A stretch of DNA of 53,246 nt from Elusimicrobiota bacterium (GTDB taxonomy: Bacteria; Elusimicrobiota; UBA8919), in NCBI GenBank assembly GCA_016218625.1, contig JACRDL010000009.1, positions 1-53,246 of the forward strand, written 5' to 3'. How positions within the stretch are numbered: the first letter of the stretch is position 1; each line of letters begins with the position of its first letter. This document shows positions 15,798-24,120 of this stretch, piece by piece. The notes under the pieces were generated by a model that was given only the letters and a program-made list of their open reading frames with translations, ran no database searches and was not told the origin of the DNA. Made by a program: the position numbers and the translations under genes.

Positions 15798-18700
15798 ATG
15801 ATAAACAAACTTATTGATTGGTGTCTTAAAAATAGATTTATAGTTTTAGTTCTTACGGGAATGGTTATTATATGGGGATTCTATGCCATAAACCGCGTGC
15901 CCGTTGATGCTATTCCGGATATCGGGGAAAACCAGCAGATAATTTTTGTTGACTGGCCCGGCAGGGATGCGAAAACAATAGAAGACCAGATAACGTATCC
16001 GCTTACAACACGGCTTTTTGGGTTGCCCGGTGTAAAAACAATCCGCGCTTCATCCGCTTTCGGTTTTTCAATGGTGTATGTTATTTTTCACGATTGGGTG
16101 GATTTCTACTGGTGTCGTTCAAGGATTTTGGAAAAATTACAACAGGCGCAGGAATTCCTTCCTGCCGGTGTTACGCCTGTTCTCGGACCTGATGCCACAG
16201 GGCTCGGGCAGGTTCTTTGGTATACAATTGAAGGCGACGGATACAATTTACAGGAATTAAGGTCTTTACAGGACTGGTATATCAGGTATCAATTAAATTC
16301 AGTTGAAGGTGTTTCCGAAGTTGCATCCGTCGGCGGTTTTGTAAAACAATACCAGATTGATGTTGACCCGAATAAACTTTTAATTTATGGAGTAAAATTA
16401 GGCGATCTATTTAATGCCGTCCGAAATTCCAACATTGATGTCGGTGCAAAAGTTGTTGAGAAGGGCGGGCTGGAGTTTATAATCCGCGGCGTCGGGTTTA
16501 TCAAAAAAATTGAGGATATAAAAAATATAGCGGTCGGTTCACATAACGGCACGCCTGTTCTTGTCAAAAATATCGCCACCGTCCAGTTAGGTCCTGAATT
16601 CCGCCGCGGTGTGTTGGATAAAGCCGGTAAAGAAGTTGTCGGCGGGGTTGTGATTGTCAGATATAAGGAAAATCCATTAGCAGTTATAACAAGAGTAAAA
16701 CAGCGGATTAAAGAACTGGAGTTAGGTCTGCCGCAAGGGGTAAAAATCGCTCCTTTCTATGATAGGACAGGACTTATAAAAAGGACAATAAATACTTTAA
16801 GAGATACATTGATTTTACAGATTATAATTACCGTTATTATTGTGTTTATATGCTTACGACATTTTATGTCAAGCGTAATTATTTCCGTTGCTTTGCCGAT
16901 TGCTGTGCTTATGTCTTTTATTGTTATGTATTATTTAAAAGTTGATTCAAATATAATGTCATTAAGCGGTATTGCCATTGCTATCGGGACACTTGTAGAT
17001 ATGGGTATAATAATGACAGAAAATGCATATCGTCATCTTGTTTTAGAAAAAGAAAAAATACTATCCGGTATAAAAACGCGTTTGCAAGTAATTTTTGAAG
17101 CGGCAAAAGAAGTTGGTTCCACGGTCATCACAGCGATTCTGACTACGGTTGTTTCTTTCATACCCGTCTTTGCATTAGAATCTCAGGAAGGCAAATTATT
17201 CAATCCGCTTGCCTATACAAAAACCTTTGCATTACTTGCGTCTGTTTTTATTGCACTCACTCTGACGCCTGTTTTATGCTTTTATTTACTTCGTAGAAAT
17301 CTTATCCCTGTTGAAGAAAATCCTTTTGGTAAAGGGTTAGTTAGATATTATGAAAAAATTCTGCGATGGATTCTTGCGCATCGTCTGAAATTTCTGGCAA
17401 TTCCCACGGTTATTTTAATAATATCATTGTTTGTCGCTACAAAAATAGGCCGTGAATTTATGCCTCCGTTTGATGAGGGCTCTATACTTTTTATGCCTGT
17501 TACTTCACCGGCTGTATCTCTTACGGAAGCGCAGAGGGTAATACAGATTCAGGATAAAATCATAAAATCATTTCCGGAGATAGAATCGGTCGTCGGCAAA
17601 GTCGGTCGTGCTGAAACAGCCACAGACCCCGCACCGATAGAGATGTTTGAGACGATAATAAATCTGAAACCGAAAAAATTATGGCGGAAGGGTGTTACAA
17701 AAGAAAAACTTATACACGAAATGGACGCCGCATTAAAAATTCCTGGCGTTTCAAATATCTGGACGCAGCCGATTATTAACCGCGTAGATATGCTCGCCAC
17801 CGGCATAAGAACTCCCGTCGGAGTAAAAATTTTCGGTGATGACTTAAAAAAACTTGAACAGCTCGCCGACGAAATAAAAGGTATCGTTCAGCAGGTTAAA
17901 GGTGCCGAGGACCTGTATGCCGAAAGAATTACGGGAAAACCGTATTTAGAAATTATTCCTAACCGTGAGCAAATTTCAAGATATAATTTAACTATTAGAG
18001 AGGTTATGGATGTTGTGGAAATGGCAATCGGCGGCGAGAATTTAACGACAACCGTTGAAGGCAGAGAAAGATATCCCGTCCGTGTCAGATACCTTCGTGA
18101 ACTCCGCGATAGCCCTGAAAAAATCCGTCGTGTTCTTGTTCCGACACCTTTCAGGGCACAGGTGCCTTTAGGACAAATAGCAGAAATAAAACTTGTTGAA
18201 GGTCCGGCGATGATAAATTCGGAAAACGGGCTACTTCGTGCTTATGTTTTAATGAATGTCAGGGGCCGTGATATGGTTGGGTTCGTGGAAGAAGCAAGTA
18301 GGTTAGTAGCAAAAAAAATGGCAGGAAAACTTCCGCCTGGATATTTTATCCAGTGGTCGGGGCAGTTTGAAAATCAAGTCCGCGCCAGAAAAAAATTATC
18401 CGTTCTCGTCCCGATAAGTTTGTTCATCAACTACATTATCATCTTTATGTGCTTCAAGTCCCATCGCAATTCACTTATAATTTTCACTGCTATACCTGTG
18501 ACACTATGCGGCGGTATTTTGCTGCTTGCAATTTATGGCTATAACTTCAGTGTTGCTGTCTGGGTAGGGTTTATTGCACTTTTTGGTGTAGCAGTAGATG
18601 ATGGTGTGCTTATAACAACTTATCTTGAACAGGTGTTCGGTGAAAGAAAACCAAAAACAAAGGATGAGGTTATTGAAGCAACGGTTTATGCTGGTAAAGC

Positions 18701-18908
18701 AAGAATAAGACCGGCATTTATGACAACCATTACAACTATTCTCGCTCTCTTACCGATATTTCTTTTTAGTGGAACAGGTATAGAAGTTATGCGACCAATG
18801 GCGATACCTTCCTTCGGCGGTATGATAATTGAAATGATAACATGGTTTATCGTGCCAACACTTTACTCATGGTTTGAAGAAAGAAAGTTAAAAAAAATAA
18901 CGGTCTAA
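15798..18908 (+). CDS. cusA: heavy-metal RND efflux pump (CusA/CzcA family)
   Basis: 1036 residues, usual length. The N-terminus INKLIDWCLKNRF, PDIGENQQIIFVDWPGR and the TM4 proton-relay motif GTLVDMGIIMTEN place it in the heavy-metal RND group, and DMLATGIRTPVGVKIFGDD is typical of Cu/Ag pumps. The frame is open from 15729, but the first 23 codons come from a palindromic repeat, so ATG 15798 is chosen. With the OEP and adaptor it exports Cu(I)/Ag(I) from periplasm to outside; zinc/cobalt transport cannot be fully excluded. Confidence 0.93.
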   Translation: MINKLIDWCLKNRFIVLVLTGMVIIWGFYAINRVPVDAIPDIGENQQIIFVDWPGRDAKTIEDQITYPLTTRLFGLPGVKTIRASSAFGFSMVYVIFHDWVDFYWCRSRILEKLQQAQEFLPAGVTPVLGPDATGLGQVLWYTIEGDGYNLQELRSLQDWYIRYQLNSVEGVSEVASVGGFVKQYQIDVDPNKLLIYGVKLGDLFNAVRNSNIDVGAKVVEKGGLEFIIRGVGFIKKIEDIKNIAVGSHNGTPVLVKNIATVQLGPEFRRGVLDKAGKEVVGGVVIVRYKENPLAVITRVKQRIKELELGLPQGVKIAPFYDRTGLIKRTINTLRDTLILQIIITVIIVFICLRHFMSSVIISVALPIAVLMSFIVMYYLKVDSNIMSLSGIAIAIGTLVDMGIIMTENAYRHLVLEKEKILSGIKTRLQVIFEAAKEVGSTVITAILTTVVSFIPVFALESQEGKLFNPLAYTKTFALLASVFIALTLTPVLCFYLLRRNLIPVEENPFGKGLVRYYEKILRWILAHRLKFLAIPTVILIISLFVATKIGREFMPPFDEGSILFMPVTSPAVSLTEAQRVIQIQDKIIKSFPEIESVVGKVGRAETATDPAPIEMFETIINLKPKKLWRKGVTKEKLIHEMDAALKIPGVSNIWTQPIINRVDMLATGIRTPVGVKIFGDDLKKLEQLADEIKGIVQQVKGAEDLYAERITGKPYLEIIPNREQISRYNLTIREVMDVVEMAIGGENLTTTVEGRERYPVRVRYLRELRDSPEKIRRVLVPTPFRAQVPLGQIAEIKLVEGPAMINSENGLLRAYVLMNVRGRDMVGFVEEASRLVAKKMAGKLPPGYFIQWSGQFENQVRARKKLSVLVPISLFINYIIIFMCFKSHRNSLIIFTAIPVTLCGGILLLAIYGYNFSVAVWVGFIALFGVAVDDGVLITTYLEQVFGERKPKTKDEVIEATVYAGKARIRPAFMTTITTILALLPIFLFSGTGIEVMRPMAIPSFGGMIIEMITWFIVPTLYSWFEERKLKKITV

Positions 18909-18954
18909 CTCGTGATATAACTTGTCAGGAAAAAACATACCTTGAAAAAATAAC

Positions 18955-18982
18955 TTGATTTTACTTCTTAAAAAAGTATAAT
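18955..18982 (+). promoter_or_regulatory. promoter of the glycosyltransferase gene
   Basis: TTGATT (18955-18960), 16-bp spacer, TATAAT (18977-18982). The GTG start codon is only 10 bp after the -10 box, so the mRNA would be leaderless or nearly so. Confidence 0.7.
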
Positions 18983-18991
18983 ATCTAAATT

Positions 18992-19963
18992 GTGAAGATT
19001 TTGATAATACGGTTAAGCTCTATCGGCGACATTGTTCTTGCGACGCCTCTATTAAGATGCCTACGGAAAAAATATCCGTCGGCACAGATTGATTTTATTA
19101 TTAAAAAAAAATACTCGGAAATTCTTTCGGCGAACCCATATATTTCCAATTTAATTCTGTTTGATGGTGATTTATTAAAGTTTGCAAAAAAAATAAGAAA
19201 TGAAAAATATGATTTTATTCTGGATATTCATAATAATTCCAGGAGTTTTCTTTTGACTTTGTTTTCCGGTGCAAAAATTTTAAAATATAAAAATTATATG
19301 TTTAAGAAATTTTTGCTTACAGAGTTCGGATTGAATTTTTACAAAGAGAAAGTTCCGGTTTTTCAAAGATATCTGAAAACGGCAGAATCTCTCGGCGTTT
19401 CATATGATAATAAAGGACTTGATTTCGTTATTGATAAAAATGCAGAAAACAAATTTGAGCAAATCCGCAGAGATCAATGCATAGGAATTTGTCCGGTTGC
19501 CGTTTGGAAAACAAAGAGATGGCATAAAGAAAAATTTATAGAACTTGCAAAAAAAATTATAGAAAGATATAATTACAACATACTGATTTTCGGCGGTAAA
19601 GACGATTTTGAATATTGCGAAGATATAAAAAAACAAATCGGTAATAAATCAGAAAATCTCTCTGGGCTATCACTACAAGAATCCGCAGTTGCACTAAAAA
19701 AATGTAAGTATTTGCTTACAAATGATACGGGACTTATGCATATTGCCGAGGCATTAAAAATTCCGACAATTTCAATTTTCGGTTCGACCGCAGAGGAATT
19801 CGGGTTTTATCCGCAATCGGAAAAATCAAAAATTATTTCTAAAAATTATTTTTGCAAACCATGTTCCACAAAGGGTTCCGGCAAATGTCCCGTCGGTGAT
19901 TTCAGATGTATGACAGGAATATCTGTTGAGGAGGTTTTTACTTTCTGTGCTGCTTGTTTATAA
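18992..19963 (+). CDS. glycosyltransferase family 9 (heptosyltransferase-like)
   Basis: 323 residues. N-terminus ILIIRLSSIGDIVLATPLLR, GICPVAVWKTKRWHKE and the NDTGLMHIAEAL motif are typical of ADP-heptose:LPS heptosyltransferases. It probably adds a core sugar to lipid A-Kdo on the inner-membrane face. GTG start directly downstream of a promoter. It overlaps waaA, which fits a joint LPS-core role. Confidence 0.88.
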   Translation: MKILIIRLSSIGDIVLATPLLRCLRKKYPSAQIDFIIKKKYSEILSANPYISNLILFDGDLLKFAKKIRNEKYDFILDIHNNSRSFLLTLFSGAKILKYKNYMFKKFLLTEFGLNFYKEKVPVFQRYLKTAESLGVSYDNKGLDFVIDKNAENKFEQIRRDQCIGICPVAVWKTKRWHKEKFIELAKKIIERYNYNILIFGGKDDFEYCEDIKKQIGNKSENLSGLSLQESAVALKKCKYLLTNDTGLMHIAEALKIPTISIFGSTAEEFGFYPQSEKSKIISKNYFCKPCSTKGSGKCPVGDFRCMTGISVEEVFTFCAACL

Positions 19964-21236
19964 CATACTAGTCGGGTTTGCATTTGTGTTCGTTATGCCG
20001 TATTTTATCTGGCGGTATAAACTTGCTGCTTTTGATAAAATGGCTCTCGGCATAAAACAGCGTCTGGGGTTTTATGATATTGAAAAGGGAAAAGATATTT
20101 TAATTCATGCTTCATCTGTCGGCGAGTTGAAAACCATAACGATGTTTATTGAAAAATTGAAAAAAATGTTTCCTGGAAAAAAAATTCTTATATTAACAAT
20201 GACACCATATGGTTATAAATATGTTCTTGACAAAAAAATTGCCGATAAGGTTGTTTTTGCTCCGATTGATGTTCCATTTTGCGTTGAAAAATTATTTTTA
20301 AGGGTTATACCGGAGATGCTTATTCTTGTTGAGAGCGAACTTTGGCCGAATCTGATTTTTTCAGTCGCAAGGAAGGGTGCAAAAATTGTCTCAATTAATG
20401 CAAGGATGTCTGATAAAAGTTTTCGCAGATATTTGTTCGTAAAAGAGTTTATGGCGGAAATTCTGAAAAATATAGATTTTATTTGTGCCCGTGAGGAATC
20501 CGACAGAAATAAATTTATTGCTTTGGGATATGATGAAAAAAAGGTGATAAAAACCGGTAATATGAAATATGATAAAATTGAAACCGTTTCTACAAAAAGA
20601 AGTATAACAAACAAGGATTTCGGTTTTACCGATACCGATTTGATTTTTGTAGCAGGCAGCACCAGAGAGCAGGAAGAAGAAATAGTAATAAATGTTTATA
20701 AAAAATTGGCAGAGGAGTTTTCAAACTTAAAACTGACAATTGCGCCTCGTTATCCGGAAAGGTGCCAAGATGTAGAAAAAATTTTACAAAAAGAAAACAT
20801 ATCGTTTATCCGCAAATCCCAACTCCCCACTCCCCACTCCCTACTTCCCGCTTCCCGCTGCCTTTTGCTTGACACCATCGGAGAACTTACCGATGCCTAT
20901 TCAATAGGAACCATTACTTTCGTCGGCGGGAGTTTGTTTGACGGTGCCGGCGGGCATAATATGTTAGAGCCGGCGGAACTTGGCAAGACAGTTATCTTCG
21001 GTAAATTTGTCAAAAATTTTCAAGAGTCGGCTGAATTATTGATTTTACAAAAAGCAGCATTTCAGGTAAGCGATGAAAAAGAGTTTTGTAATTCCGCCCG
21101 CAGATTACTAATTGATGCAAAATTAAGAGATGAAATGGGAAAACGGGCAAAGGAAGTTGTCGTCAGCCGTCGCGGTGCAACCGATAAGAGCCTAAAAATC
21201 ATTTCGGAGATAATAAAAGATGATGCAAACAGATAA
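19947..21236 (+). CDS. waaA: 3-deoxy-D-manno-octulosonic acid transferase
   Basis: N-terminal membrane anchor (VYNILVGFAFVFVMPY), then HASSVGEL, VESELWPNL, KTGNMKYD and a C-terminal domain with VGGSLFDGAGGHNMLEPA, all typical of WaaA/KdtA, which attaches Kdo to lipid IVA. The start is uncertain: AGGAGG at 19929-19934 would serve the GTG at 19947, while the frame is open from TTG 19926. Residues coded at 20819-20863 come from a tandem repeat, and the final codons (DDANR) from a palindromic repeat. Confidence 0.92.
   Translation: MLLVYNILVGFAFVFVMPYFIWRYKLAAFDKMALGIKQRLGFYDIEKGKDILIHASSVGELKTITMFIEKLKKMFPGKKILILTMTPYGYKYVLDKKIADKVVFAPIDVPFCVEKLFLRVIPEMLILVESELWPNLIFSVARKGAKIVSINARMSDKSFRRYLFVKEFMAEILKNIDFICAREESDRNKFIALGYDEKKVIKTGNMKYDKIETVSTKRSITNKDFGFTDTDLIFVAGSTREQEEEIVINVYKKLAEEFSNLKLTIAPRYPERCQDVEKILQKENISFIRKSQLPTPHSLLPASRCLLLDTIGELTDAYSIGTITFVGGSLFDGAGGHNMLEPAELGKTVIFGKFVKNFQESAELLILQKAAFQVSDEKEFCNSARRLLIDAKLRDEMGKRAKEVVVSRRGATDKSLKIISEIIKDDANR
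20819..20863 (+). repeat. in-frame tandem repeat inside waaA
   Basis: Units like CTCCCCA and CTACTTCCCG repeat and end in CCCGCTG. They code QLPTPHSLLPASRC, a low-complexity insert between the two lobes of the enzyme that preserves the frame. Confidence 0.7.
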
Positions 21237-21299
21237 AGGACTGATGTAGACAGATTAAAAATCTGTTTGAATCTGGCAGTTATCCGTTTGAATCGTTGT
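21225..21299. repeat. palindromic repeat of the AAACGGAT/AAACAGAT family
   Basis: GATGCAAACAGATAAAGGACTGATGTAGACAGATT folds back on AATCTGTTTGAATCTGG...TCCGTTTGAATCG. It supplies the last codons of waaA and fills the gap before the next gene. Related to 30874-31058. Confidence 0.8.
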
Positions 21300-21309
21300 T
21301 AAGGAAAAA

Positions 21310-22338
21310 ATGCTTAAATTATCAACGGCCATAGGCAGTATGCCTCACAATGACAGGAAAAAAGCAATTGAGATTATTATGAAAAATCTTGCTATCCCTA
21401 TTTGGCCGCAACTTCCTAAAATAAGTTTCAGGGAAAGTATGTATGCACAGTATTCTGAGGGTTTCCCCTGCCTTGAAGTTTCTGAAAAAAACCAAAAAAT
21501 ATTTTTTGATACCAATGGCGATGTGCTTCTATCATTGGAAAAATTCTATGAAAAAATTATTGCTGACGATTTAGAGTATTTTAAGATTTCACAAGATTAT
21601 GCTGCTGGTTTGTATGAATTTATTTCTCAACTTTCCACTTTCCACTTCCCACTTCCCGCTGTTAAAGGGCAGATTACAGGACCAATTACCTTCGGTTTGA
21701 AGGTAACCGATAAAAATAACCGTTCCATATTCTATAACGAGCAATTCACCGATGTCGTGGTTAAAACGCTGACGATGAAAGCCAGATGGCAAATACGGCA
21801 ATTAAAAATTAAAAATGAAAAATTAAAAATTATTATGTTTATTGATGAACCGTATCTGTCTGCTTTTGGCAGCGCTTTTACGCAGGTTTCCCGTGAAGAA
21901 GTAATAAAATATCTTAACGAGGTTTCTGACGGTATTCACAAAGAACATTCACTGTCAGGGGTTCACTGCTGCGGAAATACCGACTGGTCGGTTTTAATGG
22001 ATACGAACATTGACATTATTTCCTTTGATGCTTACAGTTTTTTTGACGGATTAATTCTCTATCCCGAAAAACTGAATAAATTTTTCGAAAGAGGCGGAGT
22101 GTTAGCTTGGGGAATTGTGCCGAGTTCCGAACTAATAAATTCTGAAACGGTGGAATCATTGGCGGAAAATTTCACGGACAAAGTTCAACAACTTATTAAA
22201 AAGGGCATCACCGCCGAAGCGGTTAAAAATAGGTATATAATAACTCCATCCTGCGGCGTTGGCTCTCTATCGGAAGAACTTGCGGAAAAAATTATTGTGA
22301 TGACAAAAGATGTAGCGGAAAGTTTATTAAAAACATAG
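21310..22338 (+). CDS. MetE-like / uroporphyrinogen decarboxylase-superfamily methyltransferase
   Basis: 342 residues, one barrel domain related to the C-terminal half of cobalamin-independent methionine synthase. GVHCCGNTDW and TPSCGVGSLS carry the likely zinc ligands; MFIDEPYLS is the third conserved block. With no N-terminal half, it may take a methyl group from a corrinoid protein or folate rather than polyglutamyl-folate. It sits before a CooC gene, which suggests a link to acetyl-CoA-pathway methyl transfer or to methionine synthesis in an anaerobe. Two short low-complexity inserts (21630-21660, 21800-21836) are repeat-derived. Confidence 0.72.
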   Translation: MLKLSTAIGSMPHNDRKKAIEIIMKNLAIPIWPQLPKISFRESMYAQYSEGFPCLEVSEKNQKIFFDTNGDVLLSLEKFYEKIIADDLEYFKISQDYAAGLYEFISQLSTFHFPLPAVKGQITGPITFGLKVTDKNNRSIFYNEQFTDVVVKTLTMKARWQIRQLKIKNEKLKIIMFIDEPYLSAFGSAFTQVSREEVIKYLNEVSDGIHKEHSLSGVHCCGNTDWSVLMDTNIDIISFDAYSFFDGLILYPEKLNKFFERGGVLAWGIVPSSELINSETVESLAENFTDKVQQLIKKGITAEAVKNRYIITPSCGVGSLSEELAEKIIVMTKDVAESLLKT

Positions 22339-22356
22339 GAAATTATAAAAGACATA

Positions 22357-22431
22357 CCACGGAGACACGGAAGGACGGAAACACAGAAAAAATTTTTAAT
22401 TCCGTGCTTCCATAATTCAGTGCTTCAGTGG
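22357..22431. repeat. CACGGA/CACAGA palindromic repeat
   Basis: CCACGGAGACACGGAAGGACGG on the left is complementary to TTCCGTGCTTCC...TTCAGTGCTTCAGTGG on the right. Same family as the inner part of 15583-15776. Confidence 0.8.
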
Positions 22432-22469
22432 TAAGGTTTTGACATTACCGAAGTTTTCTTGGAAAAAAT

Positions 22470-23228
22470 ATGATTATAGCGGTCTCCGGCAAAGGCGGAG
22501 TCGGAAAATCCACGATTTCGTCTTTGATTATAAAACAATTGGTTGAGAGTAAGAAATTCCCTGTTCTTGCGGTGGATGCCGACCCCAATAGTAATCTCGG
22601 ATATTATCTGGGTATTGATTGTCCCGCAGGAATAGCCGTTTCCGATTTGCGAGAGGATGAATTCAAAAAAAATCCGGCGGGAATTTCAAAAGTTGACTGG
22701 CTTAATATAAAAATGCAGGAGTGTATTTTTGAGACGGCCAAAGATTTTGATTTGCTCGTCATGGGGCGTCCCGAAGGTCCCGGTTGTTATTGCGCCGTCA
22801 ACAATCTTTTGAGGGATTTTTTGAAAAAAATCAGCCGGCAGTATCCGTTTGTCGTTATTGATAATGAAGCGGGTATGGAGCATCTCTCCCGTCGGACCAA
22901 TAATGAAATTGATGTGTTGTTTATAGTCGTCGAGCCGACAAATATAAGTTTTTTGGCTGCAGAAAATATAAAAAAAACAGCCCAACAACTGCCGATAAAA
23001 ATCAAAAAAAAATACATAGTTGTAAATAAATACCAGAACGAAAAAGTCAAAAACATTGAAGGTCTTGATATGATCGGTTATATTCGTTATAATAAAAATG
23101 TTTCCGACAATTTTGACCCTGTTAGAGATACCGTGTCACGGTGTGACATCTCTAACAGGGTTGATGCGGATAATTCCGAAATTAAGAATGATATTCAAAA
23201 GATTTTATTGAAATCGGGAATTTTATGA
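22470..23228 (+). CDS. cooC: CooC-type nickel-insertion ATPase (CO dehydrogenase maturation)
   Basis: 252 residues. Deviant Walker A AVSGKGGVGKST at the N-terminus, DADPNSNLGYYLG and the family marker GRPEGPGCYCAVNN with the CxC cysteines that bind nickel, then IDNEAGMEHLSRR. CooC/AcsF proteins load nickel into CO dehydrogenase or acetyl-CoA synthase. The target enzyme is not in the window. A palindrome of 14-bp arms lies in frame near the 3' end (23116-23161), adding a surface loop. Confidence 0.9.
   Translation: MIIAVSGKGGVGKSTISSLIIKQLVESKKFPVLAVDADPNSNLGYYLGIDCPAGIAVSDLREDEFKKNPAGISKVDWLNIKMQECIFETAKDFDLLVMGRPEGPGCYCAVNNLLRDFLKKISRQYPFVVIDNEAGMEHLSRRTNNEIDVLFIVVEPTNISFLAAENIKKTAQQLPIKIKKKYIVVNKYQNEKVKNIEGLDMIGYIRYNKNVSDNFDPVRDTVSRCDISNRVDADNSEIKNDIQKILLKSGIL
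23116..23161. repeat. in-frame palindrome inside cooC
   Basis: Perfect 14-bp arms ACCCTGTTAGAGAT and ATCTCTAACAGGGT with an inner hairpin GTCAC/GTGAC. It codes DPVRDTVSRCDISNRVDAD in the frame of cooC and resembles the coded segment at 49686-49729. Confidence 0.85.
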
Positions 23229-23965
23229 GAAATATTTTTATCATTTTTTTATTGCTGATTTTGGCATTGACTGGCTGGTGGGCAAATAAAAACACCGATT
23301 ATCCGTATCCTGCTCCGGTGGATATTGTTACGGAAAAAACAAAGCCAATTGATTTTGTGGGATTTCTATTCGGAATGAGAAGAATAATTGCCGATGTTAT
23401 GTGGGTTCAGACATTACAGTATTATGGAGGCGGCGGTTGGGAAGATAAAGTCAGCGAGGAAAAATATCGGAAATACGAACATGACGAAAAAAGAAAAGGC
23501 GAATATGGAAGATATAAATATCTTCTGGCTATGTGCCGAAGATGCGTTCGCCTTGACCCGTATTTCAAATATGTTTATGCTTTCGGCGGCGCCTCGCTTG
23601 CTTGGAATCTGACCCGGTATGATGAGGGCTTGGAACTCTTAAATGAAGGAATAGAACATAACCCGCAGTTCTATCCGTTCCATTTGTATGCAGCCGCTAT
23701 TATCTATATGAGAGAGGGAAAAGCTGTGGATATGATGAACAAACTTGAACAGGCGGTAAAATATCCCGATTGTCCGTTTGAGGTTAAACTTATCCTTGGC
23801 AATATATATACCAAATACGGCAGGTATGAAGATGCTGCAAACATTTGGGTTGATATTTATTATACGGCGAAACTTGAAGTGAGATCAAAAGGGGCGAAAC
23901 AAAAACTGGAAAAACTTATTGCCGAAAAAAAGTTATCCGAAAAATTCCTGGAAAAAATAAAATAG
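23225..23965 (+). CDS. membrane-anchored TPR-like protein, function unknown
   Basis: 246 residues. One N-terminal membrane segment (IFIIFLLLILALTGWW), a conserved-looking stretch FLFGMRRIIADVMWVQTLQYYG, then helical pairs that look like TPR repeats (ALAWNLTRYDEGLELLNEGIE, ILGNIYTKYGRYEDAANIW). The start ATGA overlaps the cooC stop, so they are co-translated. I do not recognise the specific family. Confidence 0.75.
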   Translation: MRNIFIIFLLLILALTGWWANKNTDYPYPAPVDIVTEKTKPIDFVGFLFGMRRIIADVMWVQTLQYYGGGGWEDKVSEEKYRKYEHDEKRKGEYGRYKYLLAMCRRCVRLDPYFKYVYAFGGASLAWNLTRYDEGLELLNEGIEHNPQFYPFHLYAAAIIYMREGKAVDMMNKLEQAVKYPDCPFEVKLILGNIYTKYGRYEDAANIWVDIYYTAKLEVRSKGAKQKLEKLIAEKKLSEKFLEKIK

Positions 23966-23993
23966 TTGACATTTTTAATTAAAATAGTAAAAT
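23966..23993 (+). promoter_or_regulatory. promoter of tRNA-Lys
   Basis: TTGACA at 23966-23971, 16-bp spacer, TAAAAT at 23988-23993, ten bases before the tRNA. Confidence 0.8.
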
Positions 23994-24003
23994 AAAAAAA
24001 CAA

Positions 24004-24076
24004 GGGCCCGTAGCTCAGCTGGTAGAGCACTTGACTTTTAATCAAGTGGTCGTGCGTTCGAATCGCACCGGGCTCA
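24004..24076 (+). tRNA. tRNA-Lys (anticodon TTT)
   Basis: 73 bases. Acceptor stem GGGCCCG/CGGGCTC (one G-T pair), D arm GCTC..GAGC, anticodon arm CTTGA-CTTTTAA-TCAAG, T arm GTGCG-TTCGAAT-CGCAC, discriminator A. CCA is not encoded; T residues follow. Confidence 0.97.
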
Positions 24077-24120
24077 TTTTAGTTTCATATAACAAATGTT
24101 ATATGTTTCCGACGAGCATA

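Noticed and set aside
20213-20662. 149-codon reverse-strand open frame inside waaA
   Set aside because: It is a shadow of the forward gene, with no ribosome site and low-complexity composition.
22470-23228. MinD/ParA-type partition protein
   Set aside because: The GRPEGPGCYC motif is specific for CooC-type nickel ATPases, and there is no ParB or parS-like sequence nearby.
24031-24120. Start of the phosphoesterase inside the tRNA gene
   Set aside because: A start within tRNA-Lys is not plausible; in-frame ATGs follow at 24103 and 24121.
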